A stretch of 32,134 bases of DNA from positions 1 to 32,134 of the forward strand of contig NZ_CALPCP010000042.1 in assembly GCF_943192995.1 (NCBI RefSeq). The letters run 5' to 3'. The notes beneath the pieces were generated by a model. The model did not search any database and was not told the origin of the DNA. It worked only from the letters and a program-made list of their open reading frames with translations. Each line of letters opens with the position of its first letter. Positions within the stretch are counted from its first letter, which is position 1. The position numbers and the translations under genes are program-made. Of this stretch, positions 17,272 to 26,200 are shown one piece after another. This DNA comes from Flintibacter muris. GTDB lineage: Bacteria > Bacillota > Clostridia > Oscillospirales > Oscillospiraceae.

Positions 17272-17592
17272 ATGAGAGAAGAACGACTTTTGAGCTACCT
17301 GAAGGGGGCCTGTTCCGGCAGGAAATACCGGGTAGGCGGCGCGGAACTGGAGAAGGCGCTGGGTCTGAGCGGCACGGACCTGCGCAAGCTGGTCAACCGG
17401 CTCAGGCGGAAGGGCGTCCCCATTGCCAGCGACCGGCAGGGCTACTTCTACGCCGCCACCGCCGGCGAGGTCTACACCACCATCCGCCAGCTGAGACAGA
17501 TGGTCACTGGCCTGGAGAAGGCCATCGCCGGTCTGGAAACGGCGCTGGAAAAATTCAGCGAGACTGGCTGCGCTGGAGGTGATCCCCCCTGA
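17272..17592 (+). CDS. small winged-helix DNA-binding protein
   Basis: A 106-residue protein. The middle (RVGGAELEKALGLSGTDLRK, LVNRLRRKGVPIASDRQGYF) is a helix-turn-helix with a short wing. The C-terminal 35 residues (TTIRQLRQMVTGLEKAIAGL) form an amphipathic helix, probably a dimerising coiled coil. I chose ATG 17272, which has AAAGGAG 7 bp upstream. The in-frame ATG at 17230 lies in the T tail of the preceding hairpin. The stop codon overlaps the likely CTG start of the adenine methylase, so the two are coupled, and this protein may regulate or assist the methylase. Confidence 0.78.
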   Translation: MREERLLSYLKGACSGRKYRVGGAELEKALGLSGTDLRKLVNRLRRKGVPIASDRQGYFYAATAGEVYTTIRQLRQMVTGLEKAIAGLETALEKFSETGCAGGDPP

Positions 17593-18413
17593 ACAGCTTT
17601 ATGAGCTGGGTAGGCGGGAAGAAAGCTCTGCGCGAGGCGGTGGTCAAACGATTCCCCCTGAACTATTCCCGGTACATCGAGGTCTTCGGAGGGGGCGGTT
17701 GGGTGCTGTTCCACAAGCCGCCCCGCAGGGACTTTGAGGTCTATAACGATTTCAATGGTCTGCTGGCCAACCTGTACCGATGCGTGCGGGACAAGCCAGA
17801 CCTGCTCATCAACGCCCTGGAATATGTCCTCAACTCCCGCGAGGATTTTGACCGGATACGCAGAGCCCTGGACACGCGCCGGCCCGCCACAGATATCCAA
17901 AGAGCGGCCTGGTTCTATCAAATCATCCGGCACAGCTACGCCTCCGGTCTCAAGAGCTTCGGAAGCCAGCCCCACGATATGTGGGCCAATTTCCCGCTGA
18001 TCCAGCAGGCCCACCGTCGGCTGAAGGATGTAGTGGTGGAGAATCAGGACTTTGCACGGCTCATCCACCACTACGACCGGGAGGACAGCCTGTTTTACTG
18101 CGATCCGCCCTATCACTCCACTGAAGGGTATTACCAGAACATTGGGGAGGGTGGATTTACAGAGAAGGATCACATCCGCCTGCGGGATGCTCTGCTGGAC
18201 ATAGATGGAAAGTTCCTGCTGTCATACAATGACGACGCCTTTGTCCGTGACCTTTACAACGCCCCGGGCATCCAGATTGAGGCGGTAACCAGGTTGAACA
18301 ACATCAAACAGCGATATGATCCCAACTGCCAGTTTTCCGAGGTCTTCATTGCCAACTACGACATGGACGAGCGTGGGCTGTATCTGCCCAGACAAATCAA
18401 TTTATTCGACTGA
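17589..18413 (+). CDS. D12-class DNA adenine N6-methyltransferase
   Basis: About 274 residues. It transfers a methyl group from S-adenosylmethionine to adenine N6 in a short target that cannot be read from the sequence. Motifs: SWVGGKKALR near the N-terminus, YIEVFGGGGWVL (SAM-binding), YNDFNGLLANLYR and catalytic DPPY (about 172-175). The annotated-looking ATG 17601 has no ribosome binding site at useful distance. GGAGGTGAT (17575-17583) is correctly spaced from CTG 17589, which overlaps the previous stop (CTGA) and adds the natural-looking residues NSF before MSWVGGKK. A CTG start is therefore my choice. No restriction endonuclease is nearby, so it probably protects the element. Confidence 0.88.
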   Translation: MNSFMSWVGGKKALREAVVKRFPLNYSRYIEVFGGGGWVLFHKPPRRDFEVYNDFNGLLANLYRCVRDKPDLLINALEYVLNSREDFDRIRRALDTRRPATDIQRAAWFYQIIRHSYASGLKSFGSQPHDMWANFPLIQQAHRRLKDVVVENQDFARLIHHYDREDSLFYCDPPYHSTEGYYQNIGEGGFTEKDHIRLRDALLDIDGKFLLSYNDDAFVRDLYNAPGIQIEAVTRLNNIKQRYDPNCQFSEVFIANYDMDERGLYLPRQINLFD

Positions 18414-18429
18414 TATGGAGGAAAACGAT

Positions 18430-18936
18430 ATGAAATTCATCTGTGAATCCGCCCCCCAGGGGCTCCGAATCCCTACCGCTGCCCTGAATCTGAGTCATAT
18501 TCCTTACGGTGGGAAGGTGGAGCTGCATACGCTGGACTGCGCTCTGGTCCTGCTGAAGGGACAACTGACCGCACCTGAACTGATTTCTGTGGCGAAGCAG
18601 CTCCACAATACGGCAGAGGAGCTGTATGCGCATCTGGCCAAAGTCTGCGGCCCCTGCGAGGGCTGCGAAGAAAGTGGCTGCCCCTATGACGCATTGGAGG
18701 AGGAATCCATTGATCTGCCCGGCTACCTGCGCCAGGAGGCGGGCATCCCGGAGGATGCCAAGCTGTGCGCCAAGGTGCATGAGGCGTCTGGCTCTGTGAT
18801 CATCTCGGCAGCCGGCTACCGCCATGACCTGCGGGATGTGCCTCTCGAGCTGCTGGACATCTTCGGTGATGCAGGGAGCTGTCTGGGCGAGCTGGAAGAA
18901 CACATGATACTGGAGGATATCATCTATGGAAGCTGA
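18430..18936 (+). CDS. unknown ICE accessory protein
   Basis: A 168-residue protein. Start ATG 18430 has GGAGGAAAA 6-7 bp upstream. The longer open frame upstream lies inside the methylase gene and was not used. The first 45 residues (MKFICESAPQGLRIPTAALN, VELHTLDCALVLLKG) look like an AbrB-type swapped-hairpin beta segment, a weak resemblance. A cysteine cluster CGPCEGCEESGC (about 77-88) could bind a metal. The gene overlaps the next one by 11 bp. Function unknown. Confidence 0.65.
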   Translation: MKFICESAPQGLRIPTAALNLSHIPYGGKVELHTLDCALVLLKGQLTAPELISVAKQLHNTAEELYAHLAKVCGPCEGCEESGCPYDALEEESIDLPGYLRQEAGIPEDAKLCAKVHEASGSVIISAAGYRHDLRDVPLELLDIFGDAGSCLGELEEHMILEDIIYGS

Positions 18937-19684
18937 CTTTCTCTACCTCTACCCTAACTCCAGGGCGGAGGCCAGACGCCAAAAGGAAACACAGATGCAT
19001 GAGGACAGCTTTCGGGAGAATGTCCGCTGCGCACGCGCCATAGAACAGGCGGTTCAGGAGCATTTCGATGAATCCAGTGGGGTACTGAAAGAGGGCAGCG
19101 CCCAGTCTGTACTGGAGGAGTTTGGCTTTAAGCGGGTAAACTTTGTCCTCGCCAATTCCCTGAAAGAACTCAAGAAGTCTGCCTGCGGACATCTGGTCAG
19201 CGACACAATTTACCAGTGGGGTCAGGGGACGTTTGTGCCCCCGGATGGCAAATATAACTATTGCTATGCGGTGGACACCGCCGCCCAGCTTTTGGAGGGG
19301 TTCATCGGTCAGGTCAGAGAAGCATACCAGGTATTGGGGTTGTTCGGCCTGGAGCACTGTGTTGGTAAGCGGCATGAACAGGATTTCAAGGACAAGGTGC
19401 TGGTGATGAATCCTCACACTTTGCGGGAAAGCTTCTGGTCCCCCAAAAACATGCTCTGGTATGGCGAGGGTGGCTTTGGATGTTCTCCTGAGTCCAGAGG
19501 CCGTGCGGTCTATGCCACTTGTTTGGGCGACGGTGAGAAGACCCGCTGGAACCGGGATGACTTTTTGGGGGTGCTGGATGAGCAGTATCTGCCGGACTGG
19601 GCGCGGGAAAAGCTGGAGGAGCTTCGTGGTCCCAATCAAGAGCCGAACTGCGGCCCTGTCGCAGATGGCTTCATAATGCAATGA
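18926..19684 (+). CDS. DUF3849 domain protein
   Basis: A 252-residue protein. The pattern of an Arg/Glu-rich start (YPNSRAEARRQKE), RENVRCARAIEQAVQEHFDE, EEFGFKRVNFVLANSLKELK and VDTAAQLLEGFIGQVREAY fits DUF3849, a family frequent in clostridial conjugative elements. The C-terminal part (WYGEGGFGCSPESRGRAVYA, CLGDGEKTRWNRDDFLGVLD, LPDWAREKLEEL) is also familiar from ICE proteins, without known function. No signal peptide. Start ATG 18926 has GGAGG about 9 bp upstream within the previous gene, indicating coupling. Confidence 0.8.
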   Translation: MEADFLYLYPNSRAEARRQKETQMHEDSFRENVRCARAIEQAVQEHFDESSGVLKEGSAQSVLEEFGFKRVNFVLANSLKELKKSACGHLVSDTIYQWGQGTFVPPDGKYNYCYAVDTAAQLLEGFIGQVREAYQVLGLFGLEHCVGKRHEQDFKDKVLVMNPHTLRESFWSPKNMLWYGEGGFGCSPESRGRAVYATCLGDGEKTRWNRDDFLGVLDEQYLPDWAREKLEELRGPNQEPNCGPVADGFIMQ

Positions 19685-19696
19685 GAGGTGAATGGA

Positions 19697-20350
19697 TTGA
19701 AGTTATCCTTTTATACAATAGATGACCTGCGGCTGGGCTATGACCCCCAGGGTGAACAGGGCTGGCGGCAGTCCCGGTTCCTGGACTGGCGGGATGCGTT
19801 GGAGCAGTACCGCTCCTTACCGGACAGCTCCGTCAAGGTCTTCGGTCTCAGTAATGGGGAGCAAGATGTGGAGCTGGTGCGCCGCCTGTCCACCGATATC
19901 GGCTCTACCACCTGGGAAAACACGCTGGTTCTGGACTTCCTCGCCCTCCCCCTTTGGAAAAAGGAGGAGGGCGTAATCTCTTTGGCCAGGGAATTAGTGT
20001 CCTGTCTGGATATCCGCTACTGTCTCGCCACGGACATGCTGGTCCCCGTCCCCGGAAATCGGAACACCTCCAAACAGCGGCTGAAGGGCAAGCGCCTGTG
20101 GCCTGACGTCCCAGGCATTCCGGAATCCGCCGTCCGCTGGCTGTACCTGTCCGGTGCCGGCTGGATATCTCCCACGGAGCTGAAGCGCCGCTATCCCGCG
20201 CCGGAACAGTCCTTCCGTTACCCCGTCATATCCAAATACCGGGTAGACGGAATCAGGAAGGGACACTTTGTACCGCTGGAGCTCACCTATTGGGAATATA
20301 AAATGTTGGTTCGCCGCACCCAGGAGTGGCTTGACCATAAGAAAACGTAA
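19697..20350 (+). CDS. unknown ICE accessory protein
   Basis: About 217 residues. I prefer TTG 19697 because GAGAGGTG ends 6-7 bp upstream. GTG 19688, which lies within that sequence, is the alternative. The N-terminal half (LSFYTIDDLRLGYDPQGEQG, WRDALEQYRSL, VKVFGLSNGEQDVELVRRL) resembles a small alpha/beta module of polyvalent ICE proteins but I cannot name it. The second half has many basic and aromatic residues (KQRLKGKRLWPDV, YWEYKMLVRRTQEWLDHKKT) and could bind nucleic acid. It is followed after 13 bp by the SpoVG gene. Confidence 0.65.
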   Translation: MKLSFYTIDDLRLGYDPQGEQGWRQSRFLDWRDALEQYRSLPDSSVKVFGLSNGEQDVELVRRLSTDIGSTTWENTLVLDFLALPLWKKEEGVISLARELVSCLDIRYCLATDMLVPVPGNRNTSKQRLKGKRLWPDVPGIPESAVRWLYLSGAGWISPTELKRRYPAPEQSFRYPVISKYRVDGIRKGHFVPLELTYWEYKMLVRRTQEWLDHKKT

Positions 20351-20363
20351 GGAGGAAAAGATT

Positions 20364-20723
20364 ATGAGCAACAAAACCACGCATCAGAGCGCCCCTGTCC
20401 AAGGGACACTCCCCATGGAGCTGGAGGTGAAGATCTACTCCGTGAGCACCAGCGGAAATGTGCTGGCCAATGCCTCGGTGACTCTGAACGGCTGCTTTGC
20501 CATCCGGGGAGTCAAGGTAATCGACAGTGAGAACGGCCCCTTTGTCTCTATGCCCAGCTATAAGGGCAGAGACGGTTACAGGGATGTCTGTTTTCCCTGC
20601 ACCAAGGAGTTCCACCAGCAGTTCAGTGATGCGGTTGTGGCCGCATACCAGCAGGCGCTGGAACAGCTTCCCCAGCGGCACCAGGAACAGGAAGCGCCCC
20701 CCGCACCTTCAATGTCAATGTGA
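20364..20723 (+). CDS. spoVG: SpoVG family protein
   Basis: A 119-residue protein. The core (VKIYSVSTSGNVLANASVTL, CFAIRGVKVIDSENGPFVSM, PSYKGRDGYRDVCFP and the final helix FSDAVVAAYQQALEQL) matches SpoVG, a small nucleic-acid-binding regulator. The chromosomal forms affect septation and gene expression. Copies on clostridial ICEs are common and their role there is unknown. Start ATG 20364 follows TAAGGAGGAAAAGATT, an excellent site, and the stop of the previous gene overlaps this site. The N-terminal 20 residues (SNKTTHQSAPVQGTLP) and the Pro-rich C-terminus (EQEAPPAPSMSM) are extensions beyond the core. Confidence 0.88.
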   Translation: MSNKTTHQSAPVQGTLPMELEVKIYSVSTSGNVLANASVTLNGCFAIRGVKVIDSENGPFVSMPSYKGRDGYRDVCFPCTKEFHQQFSDAVVAAYQQALEQLPQRHQEQEAPPAPSMSM

Positions 20724-20736
20724 TAAGGAGTGAACG

Positions 20737-21645
20737 ATGATGAAAAAATTATCCGCCCTGTGCGCCATGGCTCTGATTCTGACCATGACACTGTCCCCCA
20801 CCGCTTACGCCGCAGTTCCGCCGCCCAGCCCGGCCTGCTATCCCACCTCCGTTATCAGGAGCGAGGATGGCGCTGAGGTGCGCAAAATCTATGACCTGAG
20901 CCCGGAGGAAGACCCTGCCGGCATTGCCCGGTCCGACTTTGAGCAGGAGGGGTTCCGCTATACGCTGGTGGACCTGCTCAAGCAGGAGACCCCGGAGTAT
21001 GAGGAGCGGTATCACACCGAGACAGTCTCCATCCCCAGCAAAAGCAAGGATATGGAGTCTGTTCTGGCTCTGCTGCCCACTGAGAAAGAATTTGTCACCG
21101 AGGACGGTCTCACCGGAACCCTGGCCCTCCAGCTGGATACCGTCCAGATTGAGGTGGCCGGGTATGGAAGCTCCACCAAGGATGTCTCCGCCACCCGCAG
21201 CTACCCCAATCTGGCCAGTCAGGACACCGCTAACATCCCCAAGACCATCCAGGACGGCGGGCGTACCTTGACCCTCCAGAATATCAATTGGCAGACCGAC
21301 AACACCGCAAATATGGACGGCTACGCAGTGGGCGACCGCTACACCGCAGTGGCCACCTATACCGGCTCCGCCACCAGCAGCTACGTCAAAGGCTACACCG
21401 TCATTGCTGATTACGCCGGCTCTGTCAGCCGGATTGCCCTGAACAAGACCCGGTATGTGGCCATCTTTGAGGGGACACCGCTCAAGCCGATTGAACCGGA
21501 GCCCGCCCCTGATACTCAGACTCCTGCCAGCTTCAACTGGCCCCTGCTCCTCATCCCTCTGGGCGTCATTGCTGTGGGCGGAGCCGGGATTGGAGCCGCC
21601 CTGTTTTTGAAACACCGTAAAGAAAACAAGGAGGAGACCGAATGA
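20737..21645 (+). CDS. secreted type I membrane protein of the surface module
   Basis: A 302-residue protein with a signal peptide (MMKKLSALCAMALILTMTLS, cleavage probably after AYA), an extracellular beta-rich domain, a Pro-rich stalk (PIEPEPAPDTQTPAS) and a C-terminal membrane segment (WPLLLIPLGVIAVGGAGIGA) followed by the basic tail KHRKENKEETE. I do not recognise the ectodomain; it is conserved-looking and lies next to a sortase and adhesin, suggesting a role at the mating surface. The gene overlaps the sortase by ATGA. Start may be either ATG of the ATGATG pair; GGAGTG lies upstream. Confidence 0.75.
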   Translation: MMKKLSALCAMALILTMTLSPTAYAAVPPPSPACYPTSVIRSEDGAEVRKIYDLSPEEDPAGIARSDFEQEGFRYTLVDLLKQETPEYEERYHTETVSIPSKSKDMESVLALLPTEKEFVTEDGLTGTLALQLDTVQIEVAGYGSSTKDVSATRSYPNLASQDTANIPKTIQDGGRTLTLQNINWQTDNTANMDGYAVGDRYTAVATYTGSATSSYVKGYTVIADYAGSVSRIALNKTRYVAIFEGTPLKPIEPEPAPDTQTPASFNWPLLLIPLGVIAVGGAGIGAALFLKHRKENKEETE

Positions 21646-22469
21646 GAAAGTTTACCGTTATTTTCTCGACCCTATGCCTGTCCCTGGCCCTCACAATTCC
21701 CGCCAGCGCGACCGGACCTTTGGAGTACAGCATCAATGCCCCCGGCACCCCGGAGTATGGCAAGCCTTCGTCCTTTGAGGTGGTGCATACCGCTGACAAC
21801 GGCGCCATGAAGAATGAGGACGTGAGCAAGAATGCCGCCCTCATCCCACCCGGCTTCGGCAGCTACAGTGCCGACACGCTGAACACCGGCACACCCCTGA
21901 CGCCCAATCTGGCCCCGGGCTATCAGCCTGTCTCCGGGGCTGTCATCAACGGCGGTTCCGGCATAATCCAGCCTCCCGCCATGGGCAGTGGAAGTTCCAG
22001 CGGCTCCGTCTTTGTCCCCGGCTCATCTACCGTGACGGTGACCGGGCCTGGCGGCTACACCAAGGTGACAGACGATCTCTACTACACCGGGGGGCATCTG
22101 GGTACGCTGAAGATACCTGCCATCGGCCTGAACGTCAAGATCTATCAGGGCACGGACAGCACCGCGCTGAAGAAGGGGGCGGGACACTTTGAGGATACCT
22201 CCATCTGGGATGGCAATGTGGCATTGGCTGCGCATAACCGAGGTGTGACCAACCATTTCGGACAGATCCATACCCTGGAGGTGGGCGACAAAATCACCCT
22301 GACCACCCGGCTGGGCACCCGCACCTATGCCGTTACCAGCGTGTCCAAGGTGGCCGAGACAGATCGCAGCGCCCTTGCCCCCTCCACCAATAATATGATC
22401 ACCCTATACACCTGCGTCCGCGATCAGCGGGAACAGCGATGGTGTGTCCAGGGTGCTGAGGTTCGGTAA
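21642..22469 (+). CDS. sortase family transpeptidase
   Basis: A 275-residue sortase. These enzymes cleave an LPxTG-type signal and join the protein to cell wall or to another pilin. The catalytic set is visible: His in LAAHNRG (about 197), Cys258 in LYTC, and a downstream Arg among VRDQREQR (260-266). The domain starts at LGTLKIPAIGLNVKIYQG. The N-terminus is a classic cleavable signal peptide ending ASA rather than an uncleaved anchor, and a long Gly/Ser/Pro-rich linker (about 60-135) follows. It may thus be secreted rather than membrane-held. AAGGAGG precedes the start. The likely substrate is the LPRTGY-ending adhesin at 23241-28436. Confidence 0.88.
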   Translation: MRKFTVIFSTLCLSLALTIPASATGPLEYSINAPGTPEYGKPSSFEVVHTADNGAMKNEDVSKNAALIPPGFGSYSADTLNTGTPLTPNLAPGYQPVSGAVINGGSGIIQPPAMGSGSSSGSVFVPGSSTVTVTGPGGYTKVTDDLYYTGGHLGTLKIPAIGLNVKIYQGTDSTALKKGAGHFEDTSIWDGNVALAAHNRGVTNHFGQIHTLEVGDKITLTTRLGTRTYAVTSVSKVAETDRSALAPSTNNMITLYTCVRDQREQRWCVQGAEVR

Positions 22470-22589
22470 TATGCTTCGTTTTCATCCCCGTTTTTCTCCG
22501 CTTTGAAGCTTCTCTTTTGCTGGACTTTTGACCCTTCTTCCCGTATCATTGGACTTGCAAAGCCCAATGTTATCGAAGGAGGAAAAACA

Positions 22590-23165
22590 ATGAACCGAAA
22601 CATGATGATCGCCCTGGCCACCAGCATCCTGCTTACTGTCAGCGTCCCTGCCGCCCTGGCCGCCGATGTCCCCACTGAACAGGAGACTGCCGCCGCGAGC
22701 CTGCAGGCCCAGGGGCTTATGGCAGGAGATGAGAACGGCGACCTGCACCTGAACGACAATCTGACCCGCGCCGAGATGGCCGTCCTTGTCAGCCAGATCT
22801 GCATCAACCCGGAGCACATCGCCTGGGAGCGTGACTTCTATGCCAGACTGTGCGACGCAAACTTCAACGACGTCCCGAAATGGGCCAAGACCTATGTGGG
22901 CGTGTGCGCCTCCAACGGCATCATGGCCGGCTACGGAGAAGGCATCTTCGCACCATCCGACCCGGCGACTCCTCAAATGGCCTGCGCCGTCATCCTCCGC
23001 TGGCTGGAACGGGACGGCTGGGACTATGACACCGCCTGCGACAAGGCGGCGGAACTGGAACTGATCCCGGCAGAAGCCCTGACAGGTGATACCATCACCA
23101 GAGGAGACATGGCAATCCTGATCAAGAGAGCCCAGGACTATATGGCCTGGCTCCAGACCCTGTAA
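22590..23165 (+). CDS. S-layer homology (SLH) domain protein
   Basis: A 191-residue exported protein: signal peptide (MNRNMMIALATSILLTVSVP, ending ALA) and then essentially only SLH-type repeats, with LNDNLTRAEMAVLVSQI, FNDVPKWAKTYVGVCASNGI plus MAGYGEGIFAPSDPATPQM, and DTITRGDMAILIKRAQDY. SLH domains bind secondary cell-wall polymers, so it would sit non-covalently on the wall. There is no additional functional domain, so it may be an adaptor or anchor for partners. ATG 22590 follows GAAGGAGGAAAAACA. The 120 bp between it and the sortase show no clear promoter or terminator. Confidence 0.85.
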   Translation: MNRNMMIALATSILLTVSVPAALAADVPTEQETAAASLQAQGLMAGDENGDLHLNDNLTRAEMAVLVSQICINPEHIAWERDFYARLCDANFNDVPKWAKTYVGVCASNGIMAGYGEGIFAPSDPATPQMACAVILRWLERDGWDYDTACDKAAELELIPAEALTGDTITRGDMAILIKRAQDYMAWLQTL

Positions 23166-23189
23166 CGACACAACAGACCCTATCATCAG

Positions 23190-23227
23190 GCGGCTCCGGC
23201 AGAAATGCCGGGGCCGCTCATTTTATT
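23190..23227 (+). terminator. hairpin with T-rich tail before adhesin gene
   Basis: GCGGCTCCGGCA (23190-23201) pairs with TGCCGGGGCCGC (23206-23217), one wobble, around GAAA, followed by TCATTTTATT. The adhesin ribosome binding site starts 12 bp later, so a promoter cannot fit between. Confidence 0.75.
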
Positions 23228-23240
23228 CGGAGGTATGTCT

Positions 23241-26200
23241 ATGAAAAAGCGGTTTCTTTCCCTGTTCCTCGCATTCGTGATGCTCCTGGGCATCCTGCCC
23301 ATCTCCTCCTTCGCCGCCTCCAGTGAGGACGAGGCCCTGGGTGAGGTGGACATCTTCAACGGAGACCACGAGATTGGCTACCTGTCCATCAACGGCAGCG
23401 TCAGGAAGCAGAAATACACCTATTACAACTTCAAGACCGCAAACGGTTATATACGAGAAACACCAGCCTACTGCGTCAACCCTGACCTCTTTGGCGTCCC
23501 CCAGACTGTGGGCCCTGGCGAGAGCATCAAGTATCTGGCCAACGAGAAGGCCAGCGACCCCAAGGTGGTGGGTATCATCTGTAACGGCTATCCCCACTAC
23601 AGCCTGGAGGGCCTGAATCTGGATGACAAGTATCAGGCGTATTACGCCACTAAAATGGCCCTGTGGTGCTATCTCATGCCCGCATGGAACATCAATAATC
23701 TGAAGGTGGCCCCCGGTCTGAGCGCCGCGGACCAGGAGATTGCCAACCGGGTGCTGCATGCGGCCAAAACCATTTACCAGCGCGGTACCACCTACAACTA
23801 CATGCTGGAGCCCAAGCTCACCGCCACCCCGGACAAGTCGGTGGCCTACCCGGTAACGGTAGACGGCAGACAGTACAAGCAGCAGGTCTTTACTCTGCGC
23901 AGCGAGACCTTTGTCTACGGTCTCAAGGTCGGCGTGGCCTTTTCCGATCCCGGCAGTGTCCCTGCCGGGACACGCATTGTGGATATGGACAACCAGGATA
24001 TCACCGATGTAATCACAGATGGCTCGCTAGGCAGCTTTAAGGTGCTCTATCCCGTGGACAGCATCAAGGGAGAGACAGGCAGTGTCCAGCTCTCCCTGAC
24101 CGCCTCGGTGGCCAAGTACGCTGTCTGTGCGGAGAAGGACAAGTATGGCAATTTGCAGAACTACATCTGCGATGTGGACAACAACCAGCGCATGGAACTG
24201 GCTGCCATCAGTAATTACTACGATTCTCCGGAGGAGGAAATCCCGGATGAAACGGCGCTGCGGATCATCAAGCTGGAGGAGGGTACCGAGATGCCCCTGG
24301 AGGGGGCAGTCTTCTCCATCTATGACCCTGTGGGCCGGAAGCTGGGCTCCTACGCCACCGGCCCCGACGGAACGGTCACCATCCCACTCACCCTGGAGGG
24401 CCACTACACCGTGACCGAGGAGATCCCGCCCCAATATCATCTTCTCCCTAACATCACCACCCAGCACGCCGATGTGGAATATAACAAGGTGGCAAAGCTG
24501 ACTTTTTGGAACGCCCCTTATGGCTCTCTCAAAGTGCAGAAGCTATCCAACACCGGCGACGCCCTCAACGGGGTGACGGTGCAGATCAAGCACATCGAAA
24601 GCGGCGAGGTGCTCACCGGCCAGACGCGGATGGGCGGTACGGTTGTCTTTGATCATCTGAAACCGGGCGGTTACGAGGTGAAAGAGGTGGCCGGTATCGA
24701 GGGTTGGATCGCTGAGACCGACACCGTCCAGACCGTGGCTGTGGTGTCCGGCGAGGAGTCCACAGCCACTATCGTCAACAAGGAGCTGCCCGGCCTGCGC
24801 ATCATCAAATATGATCGGAAAAATATGATCCTGCTGCCCGAGGTTACCTTCGCAGTCTATCGGGACGGCGAATTTCTGGGCAATTTTCAGACGAACGCAG
24901 TGGGTGAGATTCTGATTACCAACGCTCAGCCCGGTACCTATCGCGCCTTTGAGGTAGATACTGGTAATGACGGGCTGATTCTGGATACTACCCCCCAGGA
25001 GGTGGAGCTCCACGCCGGGGATGGCATCAAGGAGCTGTTGTTCTTCAACGACGTAAAACCCGGCATCCACCTTATCAAGGTGGACAGCGCCGACCTCTCC
25101 AAGCCCATCCCCAACGCAAGGTTCAAGCTGGAGGCGGTAGACGGGAGCTGGGGCCCGGTGGAGATGACCACGCTGGAGGACGGGACCATCGACCTGTCCA
25201 AGCTGCCTGCGGGCGCGGCGGTGGTAACAGAGCTGGACTGCCCCGGCTATGTGATCGACGACGCCCAGCGCATCATTGAGCTGAAACCCAACGAGGACGC
25301 GCAGTTCGTGTTCACCAATTCCAAGCGCCCCGCTCTCCACTTGCTAAAAACCAGCTCAGACGGCTCACCGCTGGCGGGGGTCTCCTTCCGCCTGGCGAAA
25401 ATCGAGGATGGAAGTCGGTATCTGGACCGCACCACTTCGGCCACGGGCGAGATTTTGTGGGAGAGCTTGGAGCCAGGTGTGTACTCATTGAAAGAAACCG
25501 CTACAGTATCCAATCACATCATCGACCTGCGGGAGTACCATGTGGAGCTGTTCCCGGGCAAGACCAGCACCATCTGTCTGGAAAATCAGAAGCGGCCCAA
25601 TTTGTATGTTTACAAAAATGACGCAGACGATGGCACCCCGATTAAGGATACCGTTTTTCTGGTAAAGGCGGCGGACGGCCACAGTGTGGACGAGATCAAA
25701 ACGAACAGCGAGGGAAAAGCCACGCTGTCCAATTTGCTGCCCGGAATATATGAAATTTCGGAAAAGTCCGTGCCTTCGCCCTACCTCAAGGACGCCGATC
25801 CGCAGCTTGTCACCCTGTACCCCAACCGCGACCACAAGGTGTATTTCGAGAATCACAGGCGGCCGGTTATTGAGATTATCAAGGAGAACGCGGTCACCTT
25901 TGAGCCGCTGGCCAATGTACCCTTCCGGGTGTGGTACAGCTCCAACCACACCAGTACCGGCGAGATCAACGACCTGGGAATATTCTACACCGACGAAGAC
26001 GGCCGCATTGAGCTGAACGGCCCGGAAATGGGTGAGTTGGGCCTGCGGGACGGCTGGTTCCGAGTTCAGGAGCTGGAACCCCTGAAAGGCTTTGCCAAGG
26101 CCGATCCCGACACACAGGAAGCTTTTGTAGCTGCCGGCCAGGGGCACACCTTCCGCTTCCGCAACCGGCCTTTGAGTGCCATATGTGTCTGGAAATACGA

